This document shows positions 17,990 to 26,586 of a stretch of 64,000 nt of DNA, one piece after another; the stretch's first letter is position 1; the number at the start of each line of letters is the position of its first letter. Where the stretch lies: NCBI RefSeq assembly GCF_012223425.1, contig NZ_CP038799.1, forward strand, positions 5,440,249-5,504,248. Direction: 5' to 3'. A program made the position numbers and the translations under genes. This stretch comes from Mycolicibacterium frederiksbergense (GTDB lineage Bacteria; Actinomycetota; Actinomycetes; Mycobacteriales; Mycobacteriaceae). The notes beneath the pieces are model-generated. The model saw nothing but the letters and a program-made list of their open reading frames with translations. It was not told the DNA's origin and did no database searches.

Positions 17990-19471
17990 CTATTGGGCCG
18001 GGTAGGCGATGGATTTGATCTCGGTGTACTGGTCGAAGCCGGCGGTGCCGTTCTGCCGGCCGACCCCGCTGTTCTTGTACCCGCCGAACGGGGTGTCCGC
18101 TCCGTAACCGGCAGTGCCGTTGATGCCGATGAAGCCCGCCCGTAGCCGCGTGGCCACCGCCAATGCGTGATCCAGCGATCCGGACATGACGTTGCCGGCC
18201 AGCCCGTACGGGCTGTCGTTGGCGACACGTACCGCGTCGTCCTCGTCGTCGTAGGCGATCACCGAGAGCACGGGTCCGAAGATCTCTTCCTGGGCGATCG
18301 CCATCGAGTTGTCGACATCGGCGAAAAGCGTTGGTTTGACGAAGAATCCCTTGTCCAGGCCATCGGGCTGCTCGGATCCGCCGACCACCAGGCGCGCCCC
18401 TTCGGCCATACCTCGATCGACGTACCCGCGGATGCGTGCACGCTGCCGGCCGGAGATCACCGGACCACACAGCGTTGCGGCATCCTGCGGATCACCGGGT
18501 TGCACGCCTTCATAGATGCCCCTGAGGATCTCGATACCCTCGTCGTAGCGCGAGCGCGGAAGCAGCAGCCGTGTCGGGTTCGCACATCCCTGGCCGGCGT
18601 GTACACAGGGCGCGATGCCCATCATGCAACCCAGTGCGAAGTCGGCGTCCTCCAGCACGATGGTGGCCGATTTGCCCCCGAGTTCGAGGAACAGCCGCTT
18701 CATGGTGGCCGCGCCCTTCTCCATGATGCGCATACCGACGGTGGTGGAGCCGGTGAAGGAGATGAGGTCCACCTTGGGCGAGAGCGTCAACTCCTCGCCG
18801 ACCAGATGATCCGAGGCCGTGACGACGTTGACGACACCGGCCGGAATGTCGGTGTGCTCGGCGATGAGCCGGCCGACCCGGGTGGCGTTGAACGGTGTGT
18901 TGGGGGCGGGCTTGAGGATCACCGTGTTGCCGGTGGCCAGTGCCTGTCCGAGCTTCTGGATGGTGACCTCGAAGGGGAAGTTCCACGGCACGATTGCGCC
19001 GACCACGCCCACCGGTTCGCGCCACACCTTGCGGGTGGTGTTCACGCCGGTCACCGACACCAGGGCGTCACCGAGCGAGGTTTCCCAGGGGTATTCGTCG
19101 ATCAGTGCGGCCGGATAGGTGAGCGCATCGCTGAGCGGGGCATCCAGTTGGGGCCCGTAGGTCAGCGAGCGCGGGCAACCGACCTCGGCGATCAGTTCCT
19201 CGCGCAACTCTTCGCGCTCGGCTTCCAGCGCCTCCTGCAGCTGGAGCAGACACTGTTGCCGCAGAACGCGATCGGTCGACCAGCCGGTGTCGTCGAAGGC
19301 CCGCCGGGCGGCATCGATGGCGCGACGCATATCGGCCGCCGACGCGTCGGTGACTTCGCCGATCACCTCTTCGGTGGCCGGATTGATGTTGACGAATGCG
19401 CCCGCCGTACCCTCGACGAGCTTGCCGTCCATCAGCATCCGGGTTTCGTGCCGGACGGTGGTCTCAGCCAT
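17990..19471 (-). CDS. Aldehyde dehydrogenase family protein
   Basis: NAD(P)-dependent aldehyde dehydrogenase of about 493 residues. The cofactor and oxyanion region reads VPWNFPFEV, the general-base Glu is in LFLELGGKSA, and the catalytic Cys is in GQGCANPTR. The C-terminal GGYKNSGVGRQNG matches the family end. ATG 19471 (reads MAETTVRHE) is preceded by GGAAG; ATG at 19492 would add seven residues. The start lies beside or inside the stop of the upstream SDR gene, showing tight coupling in the operon. Confidence 0.92.
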   Translation of the reverse strand: MAETTVRHETRMLMDGKLVEGTAGAFVNINPATEEVIGEVTDASAADMRRAIDAARRAFDDTGWSTDRVLRQQCLLQLQEALEAEREELREELIAEVGCPRSLTYGPQLDAPLSDALTYPAALIDEYPWETSLGDALVSVTGVNTTRKVWREPVGVVGAIVPWNFPFEVTIQKLGQALATGNTVILKPAPNTPFNATRVGRLIAEHTDIPAGVVNVVTASDHLVGEELTLSPKVDLISFTGSTTVGMRIMEKGAATMKRLFLELGGKSATIVLEDADFALGCMMGIAPCVHAGQGCANPTRLLLPRSRYDEGIEILRGIYEGVQPGDPQDAATLCGPVISGRQRARIRGYVDRGMAEGARLVVGGSEQPDGLDKGFFVKPTLFADVDNSMAIAQEEIFGPVLSVIAYDDEDDAVRVANDSPYGLAGNVMSGSLDHALAVATRLRAGFIGINGTAGYGADTPFGGYKNSGVGRQNGTAGFDQYTEIKSIAYPAQ

Positions 19472-20495
19472 GCGCTCGAACTTCTTCCTCATCGGTGGCA
19501 GCTGCCGGCGGAGCTGGTGGCGGGGTCGGCGCGAATCGCATGGCCAGTCCGACGACCCGCTGCAGGACCGGCGCGGGTAGGACTTTCGTGGCGAGTATCA
19601 GCGCCTGCTGGGCGGGCGTCAGCGTGCCGGGACGCATGACGCCCATCCGCGGCAGCCCCATGGCCAGTCGAGCCATGTGGTGCACACCGGAGCTGGGCAG
19701 AATTCGGTTGGCGATCAACAGCATCCGTGCATCCGGACCGAGCGGGCGTCGCACGAAGGCCGACGTGTCGTGCAGTGCTTTGGCCAATCCCACGGCGAAA
19801 ACCTCCGGTGGACGGGCGAGTGTCATGGCGAACCGGCCGCGGCGATCGATCGTCGCATGATGGCGGGCGTAGGGCCCGTCGAAGTCGCGGCAATCCGTGG
19901 TGCCGGCATCGGTGATGATGTCCGTGTCATACGTACCTGTCACGAGGATGGTCACGCCGATGCCGAACGGCGCGACCTCGCCGGCCATCGACTCTCCCCA
20001 GCGTTCCAGCGCACCCTTGGCGGCTGAGTAAGCCGCGATGGAGGGCATGCCTCGGACCCCGCCCTGGCTGGAGATCAGGACGATCCGACCTCTGCCCGCC
20101 GCTCGCATGGACGGCAGCAAGGTTTTGGTCAGCAGTACCGGACCGAGCACGTGGGTGCTGAACATCTTCTCCCACAGCTCCATCGGCGTCTCTTCGACCA
20201 TGCCGGCGGCGGAGATTCCCGCGTTGTTGACGATCGCATCCGGCGCGCCTACGGCGTCCTCGATGGCCGCAGCCGCCGCGAGCACCGAATCAGGATCGTC
20301 GAGGTCGAGTCGAACCCCGAACAGCCGGGAATCGGTGTCGGAGGCCCCCGTCGCCGCGCGCAGGCGGGCCATCCCGGTCTCCGGTGACCGCATCGCGGCG
20401 ACGACTTGCCAGCCCGCTCGGTACAGGTGCACGGCGGAGGCCATGCCGAGCCCCCTGGACGCCCCGGTGACGACGACACTGCGTATCTCAACCAT
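19464..20495 (-). CDS. SDR family NAD(P)-dependent oxidoreductase
   Basis: A 343-residue short-chain dehydrogenase: cofactor loop VVVTGASRGLGMAS, NNAGIS, catalytic Ser in VLISSQGG and active-site AYSAAKGALERW. About 70 residues after the usual SDR fold extend the C-terminus, ending in a Pro/Ala-rich tail. ATG 20495 has an excellent GGAGGAG ribosome-binding site and overlaps the stop of the AveC-like gene by eight bases, so the longer upstream start is unlikely. Probably oxidises an alcohol made in the same pathway. Confidence 0.88.
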   Translation of the reverse strand: MVEIRSVVVTGASRGLGMASAVHLYRAGWQVVAAMRSPETGMARLRAATGASDTDSRLFGVRLDLDDPDSVLAAAAAIEDAVGAPDAIVNNAGISAAGMVEETPMELWEKMFSTHVLGPVLLTKTLLPSMRAAGRGRIVLISSQGGVRGMPSIAAYSAAKGALERWGESMAGEVAPFGIGVTILVTGTYDTDIITDAGTTDCRDFDGPYARHHATIDRRGRFAMTLARPPEVFAVGLAKALHDTSAFVRRPLGPDARMLLIANRILPSSGVHHMARLAMGLPRMGVMRPGTLTPAQQALILATKVLPAPVLQRVVGLAMRFAPTPPPAPPAAATDEEEVRAHG

Positions 20496-21618
20496 TCTGC
20501 TCCTCCGGTGCGCAACGATTGCTCCTGGCGCCGGGTTCGACATCGGGCCTGCCATCGGGCTGCCCGCTCATCCAGGTGGACATGATGCCCACGGCGAACG
20601 GACCCTGGGCACCGTTCTCTTCGTAATAGCCCTGTGGGTCATAGACTTTGGCTTCTGGGTAGGGCCACGGGCAAGCCACTGACGTCGCGGTTCCCGACAT
20701 CCGGATCAGGGTGAAGCCCAGACCATAGGCGAAATACGCGACATTGATGATCACGAACATCACCACGAGCATGCCCAGCCGGGGTCGGTTCAGGAACAGC
20801 CGTGAACGCTGCGCCAGCTTCTCGGCGACGGTTCTGCCCGTATCGTCGCGGTAGACCAGTAGACCGGCCGGCACCATCACGAAGGTCACCATCACCGATT
20901 CCCAGAGCAGCGGGAATTGGAACGTGGTTCCTACGAAGATCGATCCGAACGGAATGACCTGCGAGTAGATGTACAGGCCGGTACGGACCAGGGTCAGCTC
21001 CAGCACCATGTCGAACAGGAATCCGATGACGAAGATCAGCATCCCGAGGCTGATCAGCGGATGACGCCAGACGAACGAGTCGACCGGCCTGCGGGACTGG
21101 ATCTTTCGCAAAATCCATACTGCCGGGAAGTAGGGACCGAACTGGAACATGACGTAGCCGATCACGACGAACGGTTCGACCGTCGGCGACAGCGAGACCC
21201 ACGGCCAGTCCACCGGCCAGTGCCACAGTTCCGGGTTGTAGACCGCGTACGGCGCCCAGTTCATGTACGGGTCCTGCCACACGATCAGGGTGGTGATGGC
21301 GGCCATCATCACGATGGGACTGCCGGGATTGCCGCGCCACGCGATGATGCAGGCGATGAGCAGTGCCGGCACCGAGAAGATCGTGAAGATCTGCCAGAGA
21401 TCGATCCAGTGCTCGAAGCCGAACAGGAAATCGACGGGGCGCGGCGTGCCCTCGACGTCAGGGTTGGCGATTCGCGGTGACGTCGGCCCGCTCTGTGCGT
21501 GATACGCAATCACCGCGATACACAGCGCCGCGGTAACGATCCACGCGGCGCCCCAGGGGAAGCGGCGGGGGCGAGTGGGGGGCGCCTCGGCGCTGGGCGT
21601 GACGTGGTCGGTGCCCAC
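20488..21618 (-). CDS. AveC-like (spirocyclase family) membrane protein
   Basis: A 376-residue protein with about seven or eight membrane spans, resembling the family named after AveC of avermectin biosynthesis; mycobacterial members have no established reaction. Features include a conserved aromatic stretch (WQDPYMNWAPY, YNPELWHWP) between membrane segments, which could form a substrate pocket, and a hydrophilic C-terminal tail (residues about 340-376). GTG 21618 starts two bases after the stop of the binding-protein gene; its own 3' end overlaps the SDR start. The family assignment rests on overall pattern and context, so moderately sure. Confidence 0.65.
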   Translation of the reverse strand: MGTDHVTPSAEAPPTRPRRFPWGAAWIVTAALCIAVIAYHAQSGPTSPRIANPDVEGTPRPVDFLFGFEHWIDLWQIFTIFSVPALLIACIIAWRGNPGSPIVMMAAITTLIVWQDPYMNWAPYAVYNPELWHWPVDWPWVSLSPTVEPFVVIGYVMFQFGPYFPAVWILRKIQSRRPVDSFVWRHPLISLGMLIFVIGFLFDMVLELTLVRTGLYIYSQVIPFGSIFVGTTFQFPLLWESVMVTFVMVPAGLLVYRDDTGRTVAEKLAQRSRLFLNRPRLGMLVVMFVIINVAYFAYGLGFTLIRMSGTATSVACPWPYPEAKVYDPQGYYEENGAQGPFAVGIMSTWMSGQPDGRPDVEPGARSNRCAPEEQNG

Positions 21619-21620
21619 GT

Positions 21621-22739
21621 CTACTCTTCCCCGAAACGGTCGACCAGATGCGAGTTCACGCCGTCGGGGTCCAGGCTGCGGGCCACCAGGTAGCCGGCTC
21701 CCATCCAGGCACGCCGCGTCCAGTTGCCGAACGAGACCCGGGTCCCGGGGGCACCGGCGGCGGCGGGCAGCATCTTGACCCGCTCGAGTGCCTCCTTGAC
21801 ACCCCGCGGACTGAGCGGATGGGCGTCGATGACAGCGTGCAGCAACGCATTGGCGACATCATGGTTGACCACGGGCACGCAGTACTCCGGGCGCCTGCCG
21901 TAGGCCTGCTGGTAGCGGTCCAGGAACCGTTGTCCCACTTGGTTGGACTCGTCGTACTGATCGATACCGGTCCAGCCCGAGAAGGCCTCCCACATCACCG
22001 GGTTGATCCAGGCGTTCTGGAAAGCGGTACTCGTGAAGCGGGGCGGATCCCAATCCAATTCCGTGAGAACTGCATTGAGGAACACGATGCCGAAGCCGAA
22101 GCCGAAGCCGCAGTGCACCAGCGCGCTCGGCTTGGCCTTGTGCACGATGTCGACGGCCTCGTTGATGTTCTGCGCGGTCTGGGCGATGGTCGCCTCCGCG
22201 ACGATCCTGATGTTCTTGCGCCGGCATGCGCTCCGGAAGTTCCGCAGGTAGGTCTCCCCGACCAGTGACGCCTCGATGAGCACCCCGACCTCGGTGTGGC
22301 CGCCCTTGGCCAGCAGATCCGCCCAGAAGATCGGTTCGTCGGTCAGTGAGCCCTGCGGGAAAGCGAAGGTCCATTCGCCCAGCCAGTCATCGCTGCCGGT
22401 GACACTCAGCGCCGGTACCCGAAACCGTTCCTCGATGGCTTCCCGGGTCGGCACCGCGTTGTCGGTGATGTGTGGGCCGAACACCGCGAGACACCCCTCG
22501 TCGACGAGATCCCCGTAAGCGTCGATGACCTTCTTCACCGACCCCTTCGGCAGACCCTCCACCTCGCGGTACACCAGTTCGATCTTGCGGTCGATACGGC
22601 CATCGGCCAACGCTTCGTCGAACACGAGCTCGAACGTCTGGAAGAAGTCTTTCTTCATCTCCGGCGGGAACGATTCGGGCAGCTTGAAATCCATCAGGTA
22701 GCCGATTTTTATCGGCTCCGTCGAACTTTCGTAACTCAC
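21621..22739 (-). CDS. Type 1 periplasmic-binding-protein homologue without signal peptide
   Basis: About 372 residues that look like the branched-chain amino acid/amide-binding (LivJ-type) family: KIGYLMDFKLPE at the start, VFGPHITDNAVPTREAIEE, and ALVHCGFGFGFGIVFLN. It has no signal peptide or lipobox, and no permease or ABC ATPase gene is nearby, so it should be cytoplasmic, perhaps a ligand sensor or carrier like AmiC. GTG 22739 has a GGAGAT ribosome-binding site and starts just after the CbbQ stop; TTG 22745 is an alternative and neither adds a signal. A short hexanucleotide repeat encodes the GFGFGFG stretch at about 22087-22112. Ligand unknown. Confidence 0.75.
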   Translation of the reverse strand: MSYESSTEPIKIGYLMDFKLPESFPPEMKKDFFQTFELVFDEALADGRIDRKIELVYREVEGLPKGSVKKVIDAYGDLVDEGCLAVFGPHITDNAVPTREAIEERFRVPALSVTGSDDWLGEWTFAFPQGSLTDEPIFWADLLAKGGHTEVGVLIEASLVGETYLRNFRSACRRKNIRIVAEATIAQTAQNINEAVDIVHKAKPSALVHCGFGFGFGIVFLNAVLTELDWDPPRFTSTAFQNAWINPVMWEAFSGWTGIDQYDESNQVGQRFLDRYQQAYGRRPEYCVPVVNHDVANALLHAVIDAHPLSPRGVKEALERVKMLPAAAGAPGTRVSFGNWTRRAWMGAGYLVARSLDPDGVNSHLVDRFGEE

Positions 22740-22741
22740 GT

Positions 22742-23560
22742 TCAATCTCCGTCCGCGGGAAGGTATACGTCGATCATCTCGATGAGTCCGCGCGTGACCG
22801 TCGAGTCATCGGTGAGGGGACCGGCGATCGCGGCGCGGGCGGCGACCTGTGGCGTCAGCCCCTCGGCGATGAGCCGGCCCGCTGCGATCAGCACCCGTGT
22901 CGATGCGACCTCGCGCAGACCACCGGTCTCCAGACGCCGGATCGCCTGCCCGAGCCGCACCAGGTCGGCAGCGCGGCGGTGGTCGATGCCGGCCTCCTGG
23001 GACAGGATCTTCTCCTCGACATCCGGTGCCGGGAAACCGAACTCGATGGCGACCATGCGCTGGCGGGTCGAGTCCTTGAGATCTTTGAGCACACTCTGGT
23101 AGCCCGGGTTGTAGGACACCACCAGGCAAAAGCCCGGAGCGGCGGCGAGAGTGATGCCGAGCCGGTCGATCGGCAGCTCGCGACGGTGATCGGCCAGTGG
23201 GTGCAACACCACCGTGGTGTCCTGACGCGCCTCCACCACCTCGTCCAGATAGCAGATCGCACCGTCGCGGACGGCGCGGGTGAGTGGGCCGTCCACCCAC
23301 TCGGTCTCTCCCCCGCGTAGCAGGAAGCGACCGACCAGGTCGGCGGTGGTCAGGTCGTCGTGGCACGACACGGTGATCAGCGGACGCCCCAGGTCGTGGG
23401 CCATCGCCTCGACGAACCGCGTCTTCCCGCAGCCGGTCGGGCCCTTGAGCACCACCGAGAGTCCCTGCCGGTAGGCGGCTTTGAAGACCAGTTCCTCGTC
23501 GGCAACCGACACGTAGTACGGGCGAGGTTGCGTGGTGGTTCTCGGCTGAGCCGGATGCAT
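22742..23560 (-). CDS. CbbQ/NorQ-type MoxR-class AAA+ ATPase
   Basis: A 272-residue AAA+ ATPase: Walker A KGPTGCGKTRF, Walker B ICYLDEVVEAR, sensor-like SYNPGYQS, and the C-terminal CbbQ-type domain. CbbQ/NorQ proteins pair with a VWA-domain adaptor (CbbO/NorD) and remodel or metal-load a target enzyme such as Rubisco or NO reductase. The VWA partner is the next gene upstream. ATG 23560 has a GAGAGGA ribosome-binding site. It is the first gene after the promoter at 23590-23619 and heads the operon of P450, dehydrogenases and binding protein, so the target enzyme may be in that operon; that is inference. Confidence 0.88.
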   Translation of the reverse strand: MHPAQPRTTTQPRPYYVSVADEELVFKAAYRQGLSVVLKGPTGCGKTRFVEAMAHDLGRPLITVSCHDDLTTADLVGRFLLRGGETEWVDGPLTRAVRDGAICYLDEVVEARQDTTVVLHPLADHRRELPIDRLGITLAAAPGFCLVVSYNPGYQSVLKDLKDSTRQRMVAIEFGFPAPDVEEKILSQEAGIDHRRAADLVRLGQAIRRLETGGLREVASTRVLIAAGRLIAEGLTPQVAARAAIAGPLTDDSTVTRGLIEMIDVYLPADGD

Positions 23561-23589
23561 ATCGTCCTCTCGGGCAACCAGGTTGGATC

Positions 23590-23619
23590 ACTGTAGCGCG
23601 GAACAGATGTTTGGTTCAA
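23590..23619 (-). promoter_or_regulatory. Promoter of the cbbQ-P450 operon, with shared spacer motif
   Basis: On the minus strand: TTGAAC, 18-base spacer, TACAGT, ending about 30 bases before the CbbQ ATG. The -35 end and spacer contain CCAAACATCTGTTCC. The divergent acyl-CoA dehydrogenase promoter at 25349-25377 carries CCAAATATCTGTTCC at the same place, so this looks like one operator used twice. Confidence 0.6.
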
Positions 23620-23635
23620 GCATTTGGGCGGGTTG

Positions 23636-25343
23636 TCAGGAGACCCGGCGCCGGAGGTCCGCCGAGCGCAGCGCGGACCGGAACAGCGGTCCGATGATGT
23701 CGCCGAGTTGTTCGGGCCGTCCAATGGCGGCGTGCGCGGCACTGCCGAACACTCGTCTCAGTTCGTGCGCGTCGGTGCCTGCCCCGACGGTCAGGCAGAC
23801 GGCGCCGGTCCCCTGTCGACGCACTTCGGCCAGGGCGCGCCGGGCATCTGCCGCACCGTAGGCGCGTTCATAACCGTGGTCATAGGCCAGCCCGTCGGAC
23901 AGCACGACGAGCAACCGCCGGGAGGTGCCCGCCTTCGCAGCCATCAGCGCGGTGCCGTGCCGGATGGCCGCACCGAGGCGGGAGTACGCACCCGGGGTCA
24001 GGGCCGCCAGACGATGCGCGACAGCGCTGTCGACGTTGTCCTCGAAACGTTTGACGGGCAGCACCTGCACCGACGAGCGGCCCTGGGACCGAAATCCGTA
24101 GAGCGCCACCCGGTCGCCGAGTTCGTGCAGCGCCACCGTCAACGCGTGCGCGGCCAGAATCTGCTGCTCGTGCACGGTGCGCCCGGCTGTCCCTGGCTCG
24201 TTGACCGACCCGGACACGTCGAGCAGCACCAGCACCGCGAGATCTCTGCTGCGTCGCAGGCTCTCGATATAGACGGCGGCATCACCGGCCGTGCCGGACA
24301 GCGTGTCGATCCTGCTGCTCACCGCGGCATCGATATCGATATCGTCGCCCTGGGGACGGCGCCGGCAGCGGTCGAGCCCGACGCCCAGCCTGGTCAGCGG
24401 ACGGCGCAAGGCATGGACGTCGGGTCTCGGTGCCGGCTTGACGTCCCGCTCAGGCACCTCGACTTCTTCTACCGTGCACCAGTTCTCGCGATAGCGGCGC
24501 TGATTGGCGTCCCATTCGGGGTACGTCGCGCCCCCGTGCCCCGGGATCGTCGTCGTAGGAGGGTCCGACGGTGGTGGACAGCACGGCGGCCGCTCCCCTG
24601 GTGCCGGAGCGGGTCCGGCGGGTGGCCGAATCCGTTCCGGGCGGGCCGCCGCCGCTGCCTCGGCGGCGCACGCTTTTCATCATGCGCTGCAGAAGTTTTC
24701 CGATCGAGCCACCGCCGCCGACCGGGCTGGTGAGGTTGTCCAGCGCGTCGAGATCGGGATCGTCGGCCGCATCCTCGACGAGTTCGTGCAACTCGTTGCC
24801 GTGCCCCCTGCGGGCCAGGTGGCGGCCGGGCCGGCCCGGGTCGTTCGCACCGGTCGCCATGCTGCGTGGCCGCAGGATCCCGAAGGCGGCGGGTGGCTCG
24901 GGCAGCGCCACCCGGCTCAGTGCCAGCTCCAGCGATGCCTGCGCCGAATCGGTGCCGGCTGCGAGCTCGGGATCCAGCAGGGCTCGGATGTCGCGAGACA
25001 GCAACTCCTCGTTGCAGGCCAGGGCGCGGTGACCTTCGATCGCGAGGTAGCGCCGCGCGAGTGCGGCACGCCGACCGAGCGTGCGCAGGATCGCGGGGTT
25101 CAGACTGTCGGCGGCCAGCATCGACGCCTGAACCGCCAGGCACCGTCGCTGGAACGCGATATCGGTCGCGGCGTCCAGGTACACCGCGACGCCGTCGGTC
25201 CAGGCGGGATCCCCGGGCGGGATGGACCGCACCGCCACGGTACGTCCGGCCAACGCGCAGGCAAGCAGGGCATGGACCTGCACGTCGGGCGCAACGTCAT
25301 CGGTCGTCACCGTGCTGTGCACCTCGATTTCGTGCCGGACCAC
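23636..25343 (-). pseudogene. CbbO/NorD-like VWA-domain protein, frameshifted
   Basis: Partner of the CbbQ ATPase, split by one base. The N-terminal part (from GTG 25343, about 270 residues) is helical and includes a Gly/Ser/Arg-rich linker; the C-terminal part (to 23636) is a von Willebrand A domain with the MIDAS motif VLLDVSGSVN and the later VVLSDGLAYDHGY. The frame breaks at a run of five C at 24531-24535 (five G in the gene). Removing one G gives GATYPEWDANQRRYR and WCTVEEVEVPERD, the normal link into the VWA half, and a protein of about 568 residues. An internal ATG 24457 could start the VWA half alone. The start codon lies beside the divergent operator. Confidence 0.82.
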
Positions 25344-25348
25344 ATTTG

Positions 25349-25377
25349 TTGACCAAATATCTGTTCCACCGTAGAGT
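25349..25377 (+). promoter_or_regulatory. Promoter of the acyl-CoA dehydrogenase operon, with shared spacer motif
   Basis: TTGACC, 17-base spacer, TAGAGT; the expected transcription start is about 20 bases before ATG 25405. The spacer holds CCAAATATCTGTTCC, which matches the cbbQ promoter. Just upstream, ATTTG-TTGAC-CAAAT forms a 15-bp inverted repeat across the -35 box, a plausible TetR-type operator. Confidence 0.6.
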
Positions 25378-25404
25378 TCGGGTCACAACGAGTCAACGTT
25401 CGAC

Positions 25405-26586
25405 ATGACGAATGTGCGATATGAAGAAGGCCCCTTGGAATCCTTCGGTTTCACCTACCCGCCACACACCGAGCAGTTCCGCAAGGAACTGCGGGCCTGG
25501 CTGGCCGAGCATCTGAGTTCCGAGATCCTCGGCGCGGCCCAGTGTTACGGGCGTGACGAGGACGCCTTCGACATCATGCGACGCTGGAATGCCCAGATGG
25601 CGGATGCGCGCTGGGCGGCGGTCTCGTGGCCCGCCGACTACGGTGGCCGCGGCGCGGGCGTCACCGAACAGTTGGTGTACGCCGAGGAGACCACCTGGGC
25701 GCGAGTGCCGCACCCGCTCAATGTGATCGGTATCAACAACATCGCGCCTGCACTCATGCATTACGGATCCGAGCAGCAGAAGCGTGATCTGCTCCCCCGC
25801 ATGCTGCGCGCCGATGACATCTGGTGCCAGGGCATGTCGGAACCCGAAGCGGGTTCGGATCTGGCGTCCCTGCGCACCCGCGCCGTCGCCGACGGCGGAG
25901 ATTTCGTCGTCAACGGTCAGAAGATCTGGACATCACTGGGCCACCGCGCGGACTGGTGCCAGCTGTACGTCCGCACCGACCCCGATGCACCGAAGCACCG
26001 AAGCATCTCCTGTCTGATCGTCGACCTGTCCCTGCCCGGGGTCGAGGCCCGTCCCCTGGTCACCCTCAACGGTGACGCCGACTTCGCGGAGATCTTTTTC
26101 ACCGACGTCCGGGTACCGGCGAGCGCGCTGCTCGGCTCGCTGAATCAGGGCTGGCAGGTCGCGACCACCACGCTGTCCCACGAACGTGCCGGTGCGGCAC
26201 GGCTGTACGCCGAGATGCAGACCCGCCTCACCGACCTGGTCACCGACCTCGACGCCGCGGGCCACCCACTCGACGACCCGTCGACGCTGCGCAGGCTCGG
26301 CGAACTGGAGATGCGGATCAATTATCTCCAAACGCTCTGCCAGCGTTCGATCTCGGCCACCGCGCACGGCAAGGACGGTTTCGGCACCGCGAGCCTGGCC
26401 AAATCGGTGTGGGCGGAGATCGGGCAGGATGTCGCTGCGCTGGGCTATGCGCTGCTCGGCGACGCCGGCGCCGAGGGTCGATGGGCCGAGCGCAGACTGA
26501 CTTCGCGTGCCTTGAGCATCGCCGGCGGCACCACCCAGATCAACACCAACATCACCGCCCGCCTCCTCGGACTGCCCCGCCGATGA
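25405..26586 (+). CDS. Acyl-CoA dehydrogenase family protein (FadE-like) 1
   Basis: A 393-residue FAD-dependent acyl-CoA dehydrogenase. It shows the N-terminal helical domain starting FRKELRAWLAEHL, the flavin-binding MSEPEAGSDLASLRTRA and NGQKIWTSLGH, and the C-terminal IAGGTTQINTNITARLLGLPRR. It forms a coupled pair with the next gene (ATGA overlap), as do the heteromeric FadE pairs used for steroid or branched side chains in mycobacteria; whether these two form an alpha2beta2 enzyme is inference. First gene of the plus-strand arm of the divergon. Confidence 0.9.
   Translation: MTNVRYEEGPLESFGFTYPPHTEQFRKELRAWLAEHLSSEILGAAQCYGRDEDAFDIMRRWNAQMADARWAAVSWPADYGGRGAGVTEQLVYAEETTWARVPHPLNVIGINNIAPALMHYGSEQQKRDLLPRMLRADDIWCQGMSEPEAGSDLASLRTRAVADGGDFVVNGQKIWTSLGHRADWCQLYVRTDPDAPKHRSISCLIVDLSLPGVEARPLVTLNGDADFAEIFFTDVRVPASALLGSLNQGWQVATTTLSHERAGAARLYAEMQTRLTDLVTDLDAAGHPLDDPSTLRRLGELEMRINYLQTLCQRSISATAHGKDGFGTASLAKSVWAEIGQDVAALGYALLGDAGAEGRWAERRLTSRALSIAGGTTQINTNITARLLGLPRR

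Noticed and set aside
23636..24457. VWA half as a complete, separate gene
   Set aside because: It has no good ribosome-binding site and the conserved sequence continues upstream in another frame, so a frameshift in one longer gene explains it better.
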